64,000 bases of DNA from Pithys albifrons albifrons (taxonomy: Eukaryota; Chordata; Aves; Passeriformes; Thamnophilidae): assembly GCF_047495875.1 (NCBI RefSeq), contig NC_092486.1, forward strand, positions 5,903,738 through 5,967,737. Direction: 5' to 3'. Both the position numbers and the translations under genes were made by a program. Within the stretch, counting starts at the first letter, position 1, and each line of letters starts with the position of its first letter. The notes beneath the pieces were generated by a model. The model made no database searches and had not been told where the DNA came from. It worked only from the letters and a program-made list of their open reading frames with translations. Shown one piece after another: positions 22,860 through 35,744 of this stretch.

Positions 22860-23470
22860 ATTTGCATAAATTATGTCAATTTTCGTTAGAAGTGGGTTTT
22901 TCTTTTTCTGAGTCTCTGTAGATATTTTAGTTTTTGGGGTGTTTTGTTTGTATTTCTTTTTGTAAGGAAAACAAAGAAATAAGAAAACAGAAAGTTAAAC
23001 AAAAATATTAGCAAGTACAGGAGACAGGATTGTGCTCAGTTTAAGTAGCCTGGTAGAAGATTCACACAAACAATCCCCTGCCCAAATCCCTGAAAGCTTC
23101 GTGCACTAATCCAACACATTCAGCCCCTAATTAAGAAAAACTTCTTCAAGATCAGCTGTTAAAAAGCACAAAGTGAAATGCATCCACATTGCCTTGCAAA
23201 CTATTTTCACCCAAATGTTTCCTTTTTCTACTCCTTTTCTACTGTCACAGCAGATTATAGTGGGGAAATGCTCACTGAATTTGTAAACCAGGTGACTCTA
23301 ATGTGGCATAAACAAGTTCATTATGCAAATATGATTGTTTAAATCTTCAGTTGTAGCTCATTTGTTTGTACGAGACAGAAGATACTCTTTGCCTTTCTTG
23401 GCTTATTCACGACCAGATCTGTTGAGATAATTGTTCATATTCCCCCAAAGCCATTCACACACCAGGTAAA
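22860..23470. promoter_or_regulatory. Candidate regulatory block with two POU octamers
   Basis: Perfect octamers occur at 22,860-22,867 (ATTTGCAT, followed by AAATTATG) and 23,323-23,330 (ATGCAAAT, followed by ATGATTGTTTAAATC). The surrounding sequence is AT-rich with few CpGs and has ATTATG and TAATTG-like words. POU-domain factors bind this octamer. Whether these sites are used is unknown. Confidence 0.3.
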
Positions 23471-26400
23471 GCACCTCACCCTGGGAAACAGCTCTGACAA
23501 GAGAAGAAAAAGCTGCCTGGGGTTGGAGCTTGAATTTGGCTTCCTAATTCAGAGGATGAGTGGCAATGATAAGAAAAATAAAAATGCCTCATCTTTGAGA
23601 TATTCAGAGACCTTTTAATTTAATTCTTTGAATACCATTGATGTTGTGTAGAAAGAAACTCAATTGCTCTTGGAAACTGGAGGGTGGGTAGTAAAGGATT
23701 GCAGGTCAAAGGAATGAGGAAAGAAGAGGAATGGGAAGGGTGAGTTTAGAAAACATCTCCTGAGAGGCAAAAAGAAGGTGGATGTTTACTCCACCACAGT
23801 ATTACATGGTAAGACCATTCATCCTCTTGGATTTGTAGAGGAACTGGCTTCCCTTCTCTAAAATGACCATCTTTTTCTTTTCTTCCAAAATCACAATGTC
23901 CCTCCTGAGGCCACTGTGACCTGTAAAGCCAGTGCCTGTCCTGGGTGAAACCTGGAGGATGCTGTGACAATTCCCACCATGTGGCTGCAGACACGAGGCC
24001 TCTCCTCCCTCCTGTTTGTCCCTCTCCAGGCCATGCCACCCTGTTCCTGGGGTTGTGCTGGGAAGGGGACTGGAACTGTGTGTGAGGCATCCCCCAAAGC
24101 CATGAATTGTTGTTCTTCCCGTGGTGGGGACTCCATGAGATCCCTGCAGTGCCGGGAATGAAGCAGGAATGAACCCCTGTCCCTTCCACAGAGAGAACAC
24201 ACAGTGTCAGTTATTCCATGGGGATAAAACTGTGGCCAGGCAACCAGAGCAGCCACAGCACCTGAAATTCTCCCCCATTTCCATTTGCATTATCCCCTTC
24301 TTAACTAACTCCAAGAACCAGAGCAGCCCCTGGGAAAATCCAGCTCTGGAATCCCCCCCTGAAATCAAACCTCGAGCACATGGTGCAAGTGGGTTCCTCT
24401 TCCAAAGGGAGAAACATCAACACCAAAGCTCCTTAAACAGGGAAACCTTGAACTTCCTTAGAAATGAAAGCCAGTCCTTCATTTTGTCTTGACAAAAGGG
24501 GTTTGGAGACACCTGCTCTGCCCTGCACAAGGTGAGCTTTAAGGTCCCCCTGACTGCAGCTGTTCTCGATTCTAAAAGGCAAGGTACCATTTCAATCCAC
24601 AGTCTACTTTCATTTTTAAAGACAAAGTTGAAAATAGAAAAATATGTCAACAAAATACATTCAAAACTTGCAATATTTTTTTCTGAGATTAAACAAAAAC
24701 TAAAACCACACCAAAATTTTGGCAGGAAGTTTTCACTTCTCCCTAAGGTGAGCTGCTTATCTTATTGCAGACCTTTCATTAAATACAGTAACATCTCAAA
24801 TGTCTTAAAAGCTTTACTGTAACGTTTGGAGACACGGGGAAAAGGCAGCAAAAGGGCTCCTGGGACAGAGCAATTCTCAGGCTGTGCCACGGGAATTACT
24901 GCAAGGGTTACCCAGGGAAAAGCTGCTCCTCAGAGATGCTGAACAACAAGATTATGGTGGAAAATAAAACGAACCAAGGACTCTTACTGATCAAACCACT
25001 CATTGGAGTGGAAGCATTAGGAGATTACTTTCAGTTTCTGAAATTACTGACAATAAACAAATATCCACACTCTGACTCCAGAGCCGTCACAAAACTGTTC
25101 ACACCTTTTTATGCATCAAGGTGAGAGAGAGATAAATTTAAAAAAAGAAGGGTAAAAAAGGGGTGAAATATTACACCTTAGTCCTTGAAGAAATTTCAAC
25201 CCACAGGATACTGTGGCTGCCGTGAATAAAGGAGGAGACAAGGTCTAAGACAAGATTTCAAAACCAGTAGGAAGGGAAAGTGAAAAAGCAGAGATTTATA
25301 AGTTTCATCCCAACAGCAAGAGGGACCCTGCTTGCCAAGGTTAGCTGACACAAGCACAAAAATGTAATAGCTATAAATTTGTCTCCAACAAGATCTATTG
25401 TCACTTGGAGATGATGAAACCTATTTTATCATCTAACTTTTAAAATATATACACAGAGCAAGACGTGCTATTAACCAAGAAAATAATACTGGCTCTGGAT
25501 TGGAAGAGGCTGCACATACCCTAAATAGAAATCAAATGAGTATGTGGTTACCCAGTTCCCCAAAGAATTTTATAAGGTGTGCACGAAGAATACAGACTGT
25601 TGTAGTCAGGTAAAAGAATCCCACAGAATTCAACACTAAAAAAAGCAAACAAGACCTACTACTTCACCAAACACTAATTCTACTGAAAGCACCAAACCAC
25701 TGTATGAACAAGGAACTTCCTACTGGAATCTCTTTCCTCAGGGCAAAATGGGACACAAAAGAGGATGGCAGACAAGCCATCCCATCTAATGCAGGTCAGA
25801 CAAATGGCTTTTGTAGCTCAGAATAAAAGGAGCCATAGGAACACTCAAAGAACAGGGCTTTAAACTTGCCTACTCATACTGACAGAGATTAATTTAATTC
25901 TAAGTAAAAATCCATACAAACTTTAATTTTGAATGAAGCTTTGATTGTCAATTAATTTTTTTCAAGTCCTTAATTTCAGTTTGAGATTTCAGTATTCCCA
26001 CAGAACAATTCCTGACCCGCTTTAATGACGAAGCATAAATGGAAGATTTGTTTTCTTTTCAGTCATTTTTCTTGTATAATACAAAACAAATTTCCAAGTG
26101 AAACCACATTCTGTTGGAGGCAACATCTGAGAACCACAGTGGGTCTCAAGCTTTTGCAAAAATCAAAGAAACAGCCACAAAATCAACAAGCATCTCACAT
26201 TTATCTGTCCATTCTGGTTTGCAGCTTAACATGTTCGACTGACAGAGTATTTCTACCCTAATTAATAAATTGGAGAATTAAAACAAACCCCACAATCACA
26301 AACCCCTACATCAGTATCTGAAGCAACTCTGGGCTGGACACTTTGAACAGAAACCAAAAGCAGGGGGGAAACCAGTGTGTGCATGACACAAATCAGTGTG

Positions 26401-28284
26401 GCCACTGCTCAGAGTGGCACAGTTCACATTAAACAGCAAGGCTAAATCTGAAAACTGTAGGCAGGGCCTTTAAAGCAAGTTGTGCCACAAGATGTTTCTG
26501 ATGTGCAGCAAAGGCATCCCGTGAGGTCAGCTCTGGGTTCACACCAGGCCAACAGCAGGTGAACAGCCCCAGCACTGAGGGGTTGGCTCCAATGTACAGA
26601 ATTACTGGCAGATCTGAAAGACCCAAAAGACCCCAAGGTGTGGGGACACAAATTGTTGTTGTCCCAAGGTGCCAATCCATAAGTTGGAGAGGAAAATAGA
26701 GGGCTAAGCTGAGCAAGGCTGTGCAGGGAATGTGGGCAGAGGATGAAATACAGAGGTGAACACCCATCCTGGTGGGTGTCAGTCCAGGGGCTGAGATCAG
26801 GTGCTGGCAGAACCTGATTTATTTTAACTGGACAAGGTGTCTTGCCCTCTGAGGCCCAGCCATAAATACAGCCAGGCTTCTTTCAGCCAGAATCCCCCAA
26901 GCAGTCCTATAAATTGTGCCTCATTTTAGAGAGGTATTTTCAAGGGGAAAACCAAATAACATCAATATTTTAAGGCTTCTCTCAGCTGCAGGTACATTTC
27001 CATGTTTTACTTCCATGACAAAACGCTGCCAGGCTCTGCCCAAAACAAACCTCTTCATTTCAGGTGGTTACTTACACACAGACAATGTGATTGGAAACTC
27101 ACAGAAGAGAATTACCTCCCTCCCCCAGATTGTGAGAACAAGTTTCTCCAAGAGAAAAGAAAAAAATCATTTCTTTAGGAAAGACTGAACATTCAGGACT
27201 CATTTCATCAGCAACTCTCTCACGTGGCAGTTGTTATAAGCATCTTCCATACAACAGTCTGAGTGACAACAGATAACAGTGAGATAATTCCACAGTACTT
27301 TGGAGCTGTGCTGAACTCCACCAGCAGCCAACAAACAAAAGGTGATTGCACATTTTGAATCACCTCACCAGATCTCTTTTATCTACTTCTCACCTATTAC
27401 AACAGCTTTAAAGAGAAGCATATGAATGACACCAATAAGTGGATTCATGAACTCTGGAAAATATTCTTATACTGATGTGCAGAGGCCGAGAACATCAGCA
27501 GGACTGAAACCAGAGAGGATATTAAACAGGAAAGAAAAGGGTTTTTGCAAAACATACCTGTGATAATCTTTAGCAAAGAGGAAAACACAGTTTGGGATGT
27601 ATGTAAGATGATATCTTTTATTTCCTGAAAAGGCAGGACTCTTCAGAGCACTGGGCCAAGTCTACACTGGGGTTGGAGAGCCACGTCCCTGACCAAGCCC
27701 TGATCCCACTCCCAGCATTTTCCCTGTATCCATCCCATTCCTTCAGGCTCTGTAACCCCGGGCCAGAAAGCAGCAGCTGCACCTTCCCAGTGCACACACA
27801 ACACCCAGGACAGGGAATATTTCAGCTAAACCCTGTTCCCTCAGCTTGGCATTTCACACACCACCTTGTTCACAGTGTTTTATCCAAAAGGCAAAAGCTC
27901 ATGTTCCAAAAAGAATCAGTGATTTATGGCTTTCATTTACAGCTCTACACTGGGAGACTCAGAGTGTGAGATGACCCAGCAGCAGCTTTTAAGGCAGGAC
28001 TTTTAAGGGTTCTTCAGTAGCTCATCAAGAGCCAGGCAGGAAGGTTATAACACCCTCTGACTCCACACAAGGAACAGACAGTCAATAGTGTCGTGGAGCC
28101 TCCCACATCTTGTCTGAATTATTCCTCTGCAGTTTTTCTCTCTGCTATTTTATCTCCCACTGAAAGTTCTGTCCCCTTGGAGGCCTCTAACCTGCCCTTT
28201 CCCTGTGAGTGCAGGGACTTCTCCACTGCTCTCAGATAACTTTCATAGTCCAGTTTTAAAAATCGTTCAGTCAAACTATTCACA

Positions 28285-28400
28285 TTTTGTCACTTTAATC
28301 TCTCCTCATAAGTCAAACCCTCAATCTCCATCATTTTTCTGGTCCTTCCACAGCAGTCTATTCTTCAGTTTCTATTCTCTTTGGCAAGCTGATAAAAGAC
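28285..28400 (-). mobile_element. Possible very old LINE (CR1/L3-like) fragment
   Basis: CTTTAATCTCTCCTCATAAG, TCAAACCCTCAATCTCCATC, ATTTTTCTGGTCCTTCC resembles the CR1 block 'CAGCCTCTCTTCATAGGACA...TTCTCCAGACCCTTCATCATC...GCCCTCCTTTGGAC' seen on the minus strand. It is strongly diverged and may be a chance match. Confidence 0.33.
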
Positions 28401-29383
28401 AATGGCAAATATTTGCACATATCCTTCAGTTTGCAAATTGTTGTAGCAGCTTTGTTGTATGTTGAGATCTGCTCTGGTGTTTACTCTGCCTGTTCTCAGC
28501 ATTCTTATGCTTAAAACCCTCACTAACCTTCCAGAAGGGAAAAGATCACCAGATAATCAAAATACTGAATACTGAAAAGGTCAACATAATATTGTACAGA
28601 ACCTGAGCTACCACAATGTATTAGGTACTAAAATTATTGTATCTTGTATCTGAGAAAGAGCAAGAGAGAAAAAGAGCAAAGAATGGAGTATTAATCCACT
28701 GAGGTGTCAAAGACAGCAATGAAAAGGAGAAAGACACGTTCTGGAACACAGTTTTGGTTTGGTCTTTTTTTGTAAAGAGGGACTTCCCCTTATCTATTCT
28801 GAGATAAATAACCAGAATAAAGCAACGTTACAAAAAGAGTTAAAATAGGGAAGAAATTCTGGCCGGGAAGAGACCGAGTTGGAACACAGTGCTACAAATA
28901 ACTGTGGTCTTGACTCCAGTGTTTGCACCTTCAGGTGCTCTTTGTATGACCCTGGGCCTTGCACCCAAAGGAGACATGGGGAGAAAGGACCTTCCCCCTG
29001 AGGGCAGTGAGGGAGGGGGTTTGGTTATTCATGCTCAGCAAACAAGGGCTTAGAACTGGCTCTCCCTGCTCCCTTTGGCCATCACAGGGCAGGTTTTAAC
29101 TTTGATTTCAGACAAATCCAAGCAGCAAAACACAAGTTGGAGGTCCCAGGCTGGGACTGCACAGCCCTGTCCCAGGGGTTAGACCTGGGGTGGTCACCCC
29201 TCAGGGGCTGCCCTGAACAGCCCATGGGAACATGGGCAGGGTATTTACAGACCCAGTTGCTTGTTCTGGGATGAACTGGGCATTTCCCCAGTTCTCAGAA
29301 GGGTCACAGCTGGCATGAGGGCACCTTGGCAGCTCCTTAAGAGTGCCCCAAGATGGTGTTTTGAGACTTGTCAAAAAGTCATT

Positions 29384-29652
29384 ACAGAATCCTGGAATGG
29401 TTTGTGTTGGAAGAGACATTAAAGCCCACCCAGTGCCACCCCTTGCCATGGGCAGGGACATCTTCCACCAGCCCAGGTGGCTCCGAGCCCCATCCAACCC
29501 ACCCTTGGGCACTCCTAGGGACGGGGCAGCCACAGCTGCTCTGGGAATTCCATCCCAACCCCTTCCCAGCCCCTCACCACTCTCACAGAGAAGATTTTTT
29601 TTCCTCAAGTCTAACCTAAACCTATTCTCTTTCAGTTTGAAAACTGAAGCCA
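29384..29652 (-). mobile_element. CR1 LINE, 5'-truncated copy
   Basis: ACAGAATCCTGGAATGGTTT, GTGTTGGAAGAGACATTAAA, GCCATGGGCAGGGACATCTT, ACGGGGCAGCCACAGCTGCT, then CTCACCACTCTCACAGAGAA, GTCTAACCTAAACCTATTCT and CTTTCAGTTTGAAAACTGAAG. About 270 bp of 3'-UTR on the minus strand, including the more 5' CTAACCTAAACCTA section. No coding part. Confidence 0.95.
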
Positions 29653-32600
29653 TTTGTGCTGCAGCTGAAGAAGCCCAGCAGAGTTTTGTCCCAAAAGCTG
29701 GCTCCTCTCCACATTTTTCTTCATTAGAATATTAAAAAAAAAAAGACAAAAGGGCAACCTTATCATGATTTGTGTTTGCCTTTGATGCTTGGTTTGATTT
29801 CAGTCACTTTCCCCTTCACTCCTCAGATAATGGCTCATTAATAATTTCTTTTTGGAAATCATGGTTAAATAAGAGTGGAAAACAGACACAATAAATTTCT
29901 AGATAAGTAGCTTGAGACGATACCATCAATAAAATCCTGGGTGGCAATAATGTTACCATATTAAATTTACAGCATCTGTTTAAACAATCTTTTTCTTCCT
30001 CCACTATTCCAAACTTTGCTTCAGGATATCTTTTTATAGAGGATAATTTTTGCATTTATGGTGGTACTGTAAACAGGCAGAGAGACTAATCCTGGTGCAT
30101 TCCACATGCAGGGCTCCACTTCCTGGGGTCTCCCAACGAAACCTCGTGCCCTCTTGCAGCTCCACAAGTGGAATTGCAGAATTTCCCTTCCACTCTTGCC
30201 AGGCTTGATGCTGCACAAAGACAGGGATGTGTTGGCAGGACACAGGGAAAAACAGGAACATGGTATAAAGACCTCGAGAAAAATCCCTATGAGCCAAAAT
30301 CTTCAGTTTTAGGAAAAAACACTGAAAAAGGATTATTTCTCCTGAAAGGAATTAAATGTGGCCTTCTAACCCAGGGAAGTGATCCTGTGGTTTTAAACAA
30401 AACCAGAATGCTGAGCTTTGCTCCATCCCAGCTCCACTCAGAGTAGCACTTGGTAGAACTTCTGTCACTGCCACAGTCTGGGGACAAGAGCAGTGATTTA
30501 CTGCCCTGCCTTAAAAGGTCTCCTAAAACCAAAGAGCAAGGATTTATGTCCCAAGGAACCAGGTCTGTTGCAACTGGGAAAAAAATAAAAGGAAATGGAG
30601 GACATTAACTCTTGGGTTTTATTTTTAGTGTTCTCATTGATCCGGGGAATTAGTGTTAGGAAGGGGGAACTCTCCTGCAGGAGCTTGGATTGCAGGTTCA
30701 GGGGGTGCTCTGCCCCAGGGAGACGAATCCTCCAGGATTTAAAGGAAGTGCAAAAAAATCTATAATGTAACTTCACTTCATAATCACTACTAAGGTGTCA
30801 CCCTTGGTTGATAGGCTGGGAAAAAACGCAAAGAACAACTTTTTCTCTTCCAAAATAACTGAGTCTTTTAATAATTGTAAGAGGAGCTGAGCTAAATACT
30901 TTTGAAAAAAAAAGTCTCTGTAAAATTTGCTAAGCCCAAAATGAAGCATGTTCATGTTTAAATGAACATTCTGCCTTACCTGGTACCCAACAGTTTCATG
31001 CTCGAGTGACACACTTCACATAATTAATTTGAGAGAGAGCCCAGAGGTGTCATGAGAAAGGAAGGAGGAAAAAAAATAACCAATGAGCTATTCATAACTT
31101 GGCAATTTGTTGTGGTTGTTGCAAACCTGAAAGAAAAATCTATTTTCTTATTTCTCTCTCCCAAAAGTGGATATTGTGCTTTATTGCCAGTGGTTTGTCT
31201 GTTGTGGGCTCTGGCATTGATTTTTCTGGGTTTGGTGAAGGTGAAAACCATTAATTTTGGGAAAACAGCATGAAATATTGCATTAAAAATGCCATAAAAC
31301 CAGGCTTTGGGGACAAGGTTGGATTTCTTCAATATTTGTAAGTAGAAAGATTTAGGCAACTATTGAAGAGTATCTGAAGATCCAAGAGGATTATTCATAC
31401 AGTGACTGGGCATCTCTCATGATTTGATAATCAGGGGCCTGGGAATTTGCATGGCCACAGCCAGGAATAACAAGCCAGAGCTATCCCATGGTTCTGTCCA
31501 ACCTGTTTTCTACCAGGGAAGAGTAACCTTTGAGTAATTCCTCCAAGTGCACAATTTGCTGTGTATTCTTCTCAGGGATTGAAACCCTCAGCTGATTTTT
31601 CACACGATTCTAGACCAAAAATATAAATTTATGCTTAAAGCCCACTGAGTGATTTGAAATTAAGCTGAAAGTTCAGTTCCCTCAGCCTTATTTTAGCCTG
31701 TCCTGTTCACCTTGGACAAATTCCACAAGATTTGGCTCCTCAGACATCCAGCTCAGGTTCAGACGTGGCCAATCTCTGTCCTTTTCTGCCCAGTCCTCCC
31801 TGGCAGGCTCTGTGGGGCACCCACCTGCTCCTACAGCCTCTGTTCACCCAGACCTCTCTTAGAGCCTCAACTCCTGCTCCAAAGTGCTTGGAAAGCACAG
31901 GAATTTGGGTTTTAGTATTTTCTACAGCTGCAGATGCTTTTTCTTTCTGAAATAATGATCTTTCCTTGAAAGGAATGAAAAAAATAATGAAAATTAAGGT
32001 AACTAAATCCCATCTTGGATTTCGCCATGGAGCATCACCAGCCATAATGACATTTCTATTTCATTTACTGCCTTTTGTTTGTTCTTCAATAAATTCAAGG
32101 TGTTAAATCTCCTCTTAACCATTTTAAGAAGTGAACGTGCTAAAAACTGAGTCCTAAACATTTAAATAACACACTTAAAGGAAACAGGAAGAAGAAACAC
32201 ATTATAGTGAAACCTTATTAAAGAATTCACATCCCAAAGTATTTTGTTCTTAGCTCTAACAATTTTTACTGTGTTTTACTTGAGCTACTGAGTAGTAATA
32301 AAAATTACACAGGCTCATACCCATGTACCTGCTCTCCAAATTAAAGTATTAATGAATCACAGTTGTTTCTTTTCCTCATGACAATTTTAGTACTATTTGA
32401 CCTGGATACTTCTGGAAGTATGAGGCTGAATAGATCTCCTTTCTGTCATGTCAGCAAAGCCTGACAGGGCAGCAGCAGTTTGGAGCAGCAGGTACAGCAA
32501 TTACACTCATCATAAGCAAGGCAACACATCTCCTGATGTCCAAAGGAGGGGAAAGGAAACCAGGCTGACAGAGGAACTTAAGTATGGCTAAAGGATAATA

Positions 32601-34932
32601 GAGAATAATTTATTTTTAAAGTACACTGACTATTGAAACACCAGTGTTGGTCCACCATCACATTAAGGCTGTGAGCACAGAGCAGCCCCAACACAGCACT
32701 GCTGCCCACCAGCCACCAACCTCAGCACTGGTGCTCTGAATAAAGGAAAAAAAGGACAGAAAACAAGATTTGACACAACAAAAACAATTTCTCTTTTAAT
32801 TTCCAAGGCAATGCTGCCTCTCACTTGAATTTGGCAGCTCAGCTATAGAAATAATAAACACGGGCTGCTTGATCTGCTTTTGTAATCTCCTGCCTCCAAA
32901 ATAAAACCAAAAACCAACCAACCACCAAAACACACCAAAACCCCACTAATCTCCCCCCCAACTTGGCAATGAAATGCCAGGTGATGAGGTCAGGGGTGGG
33001 CAGAGCCCTCTCCCCTCCTTTGTCTGCCCCAAGAGTGCAGAGAAGGGAGTGGCACCGAGGCAGGGCTGCGCCTCAGCCTTTGGGGACAGGATTGAGCCAC
33101 ACGGGAGCAGAAAAGAGCAATATTTCTGTATTAAAGGCCACCTGCAGGTCCCCTTCAGCCAAGTGAAATTAAGGAATGTGCATTTTCCCCACGGAGAGAG
33201 AACAGGAAGCACTGGAGCCCCTGCTCCAGATCCAGGATTGCACAGAGACCTAAGGATTGTTTAATTAAATTAAACATTATATGTTTAAAATATATGAAGA
33301 ATTTAAACATGACAACTCGAAGCAGGGCTGGAGGGTGTCTGGGGATGGGAACAGAGCTGGGAAGGGGCTGCAGCCAAGGCTGAGGAGCCCAGGCTGACTT
33401 TTCAGACCTGAGCAATGCAACCTCAGCAGCTCTGCCAGCGCCACTGCTCGGGCTCTGCTCTGCCCACAGAGAACCCTTTGGCCACGTGGTGAACCAGTTT
33501 TAGCTCCCCAAAAGCCTTTCAGAAGATGGTTGTGGCAGAAATCCCTGCTGTGAGGAGCAGAAGTCCCACTGGAGGCAGGACCAAAGCCCATCCCCTCTGG
33601 GTTAGGGCCATTGGGCTTCACTGTGATGATGCCAAGGGATTCCATGGCATCGGGAGGGCATCCAGGAGTCACTCCCAGTGCTGGGCTTTGTGCCCCTTCT
33701 CCCACATGGATGATCCTGAGCGGGTCTGATGCAGAGGGTGGAGATCAGACCTGGGCATTTCAGTCCCAGCAGTTTTATTTTTCTGTGGGCAGTGACATTG
33801 CTCTGTCATGTGCTTGGAGAACTAGAGAAGAGGAAAGGGAAAAAAGTATACAGGCAGCCCATAAATTAGAATAATGTTACATTGGAAAGATGCACATTAA
33901 ACAGATATTTTTGTACATAAACAAGCCTCTCACTGCAACACAGATGAGCAAAAAACTACTTCTTGTCAAATCTTTGCCTTTCCAGCAGATTACTGTGATC
34001 TGCTCGCTGCCCTACACTAATTAACTACTTATTAAGGGCTTAGAATAGATGAGACCATCACACTGAGAAAGGGGAAACATGAGTTAAAGAAGTTCTGGAC
34101 AGAGGACACATGATGAGTACGAAATTAAGGAAAACAAGGAAATAAATCAAAGAGAATGCAGTTCTAGTTCCTTGCTTCTGCCTGGGGGCATATTTCACCT
34201 TTAGGTGAAAATATTTTCCACACCAGGACGGGGATCTGGATTTTCCCAAAGCTCAAACAGTTCTTCCAACACTGAACTTGGACACAGACGGGTGAGTGAA
34301 CCTGATGGAAGGGATTCATACCAGGGGGTGGGTTTGGTCACTGCTCAGCATTAACTCCCTCCAGCCTTCTGCGTCCCCAAGTCATTAATACACCTTGTGC
34401 TGCCTGTTTTCTATAAATAAGAGATGGGGCCCAAGCTAAGAAATGATGGGCCATTACACTAAAAATGCCAAAAAATGCTAATTATTAAGTTTCTTCCTGA
34501 ATAAACTTTATTAATGGTTTCTTCCTCTGTATGTAAATTTCTACAACTCTCTCACCATAATTAAATTAGCTTTGTTTATGTTTTAGAGTATTTAAAATCT
34601 GAAATTACAGGCAATAACTATAAAATAGAGTGATAATTAATGATAATAACTCATTCCTGCAGAAACTGGGCTGATGCTCAGCAGTTATGACACTTTTTAT
34701 TCCCAACAGCTACTTTATGGTACTTGAAATTAGTTAGTAATTCTCCTAAGCTAATTTTTATTGCCAGACAAAACTTTGAGCAGTAGAGAGGCAGGTTTTG
34801 GTGTTCACATTTAGACTGCCTGAGTTTCAGATATCTCACTATTTCTCTGAGACACTGAAATACAGCACAGAAGTGGCTCTGAGTAGAAGTGACGCCTTGT
34901 CCAGACACTGAAGACTTTGGACCGACATTTTA
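29653..34932. other. Long stretch without gene or clear repeat
   Basis: No supported gene. The part at about 32,980-33,730 is GC-richer, with overlapping 85-140 aa frames on both strands but no recognisable domain, transposon or splice pattern. An octamer word is at 31,445. The AT-rich end is listed separately as a candidate block. Confidence 0.45.
34440..34670. promoter_or_regulatory. Candidate conserved AT-rich block
   Basis: Carries dense homeodomain-type words: GCTAATTATTAAG, TTTATTAATGG, CATAATTAAATTAGC and GATAATTAATGATAATAAC. CpG is almost absent and there is no simple-sequence decay. It looks like regulatory DNA, but this is inferred from composition only. Confidence 0.28.
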
Positions 34933-35101
34933 TCATGGAATGGATCTAAACACAGAATCATGGAATGGTCTGGGCTGAAGGGGACTGAAAGCCCATCCAG
35001 TGCCACGCTCTGCAATCAGCAGAGACACCTTCCACTAATTCAGGTTCCACCCTGGCCTTGGACACTTCCAGGGATGGGGCAGCCACAGCTGCTCTGGGAA
35101 C
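34933..35101 (-). mobile_element. CR1 LINE 3' end (minus half of an inverted pair)
   Basis: ATCATGGAATGGATC then ACAGAATCATGGAATGGTCT, GGGCTGAAGGGGACTGAAAG, CAGAGACACCTTCCACTAAT, CTTGGACACTTCCAGGGATG, GCAGCCACAGCTGCTCTGGG. The tail has an extra TCATGGAATGG copy. The central GCCATGGGCAGG block is degraded to CAATCAGCAG. Confidence 0.94.
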
Positions 35102-35576
35102 GTTTTGTCCTGTGCTGCTCCTGCCTCAGCAGCCACGTGTATGTGATGCTGGAGAAGACCTTCTGTGGTTTGGGGACAGCCCTGGGCCTGTGGGAGCTCA
35201 GGCCATTTCCAGCCAAGCCTGGATCTTCACTGGAGAAAACTTCTTGCACAACTTCAGCCAAAAACAACAGTAAAAGTCTGTGGGAAGTATGAGTCTAAAT
35301 TCTCCTTGTTGTGAAAGCTGGTGCAGCATCTAAATCTTCAGAAATTTTTTGTGTTTTAGCATGGAACAAAGCTTTAAATCACAGAGCCTGCAGCAGAATT
35401 GCTTTTGCTTTTTGAAAAATGGGGTCTCATCCCCCACAAAGTGGAGAGTGAGGGATCAGCAATGGCAGCAGCAGCAGCTGAGCAATGGCTGGAGACATGG
35501 AGAAAAAACCTGTGAACTCTCCAAGCTGCAGAGTCCCAAAAATCACAGGACTGAATGATCTTTTTGGCACCAACAC
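35102..35576. other. Spacer between two inverted CR1 copies
   Basis: About 475 bp of non-repeat sequence with a short GGCAGCAGCAGCAGCTGAGC run near 35,465. No gene is recognised. Its interest is that it would be the loop of a CR1 inverted repeat. Confidence 0.55.
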
Positions 35577-35744
35577 AGGTGCCCAGAGAAGCTGTGGCTG
35601 CCCCATCCCTGGGAGTGTCCCAGGCCAGGTTGGACAGGGCTTGGAGCACCCTGGGCTGGTGGGAGGTGTCCCTGCCCATGGCAGGGGTGGCACTGGATGG
35701 GCTTTGAGATCCCTTGGTCCAAACCATTCCATGATTCTCTGATT
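35577..35744 (+). mobile_element. CR1 LINE 3' end (plus half of an inverted pair)
   Basis: GGTGCCCAGAGAAGCTGTGG, CTGCCCCATCCCTGGGAGTG, CAGGTTGGACAGGGCTTGGA, GGTGTCCCTGCCCATGGCAG, then GCTTTGAGATCCCTTGGTCC and AAACCATTCCATGATTCTCTG. Sense strand and well preserved, apart from a small loss where 'CCTTCCAACCC' is normally found. One of the cleanest, probably younger, copies in the window. Confidence 0.96.

Larger units (their letters stand above)
20539..29383. other. Long repeat-poor AT-rich stretch
   Basis: Almost 9 kb with no convincing CR1 tail and no supported gene. It holds a diverged local duplication (22,300-22,484), an octamer group (22,860-24,300) and candidate conserved blocks, listed separately. 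An A-run lies at about 21,785-21,798. A weak LINE-like segment lies near 28,285-28,400. Confidence 0.5.

Noticed and set aside
30979..30990. Minus-strand CAG|GTAAGGC donor-like sequence
   Set aside because: No convincing acceptor was found upstream on the minus strand.
32946..33874. GC-richer island with overlapping frames up to 142 codons
   Set aside because: Frames are open on both strands, no domain is recognised, CpG density is not that of a clear CpG island, and there is no promoter or splice evidence.
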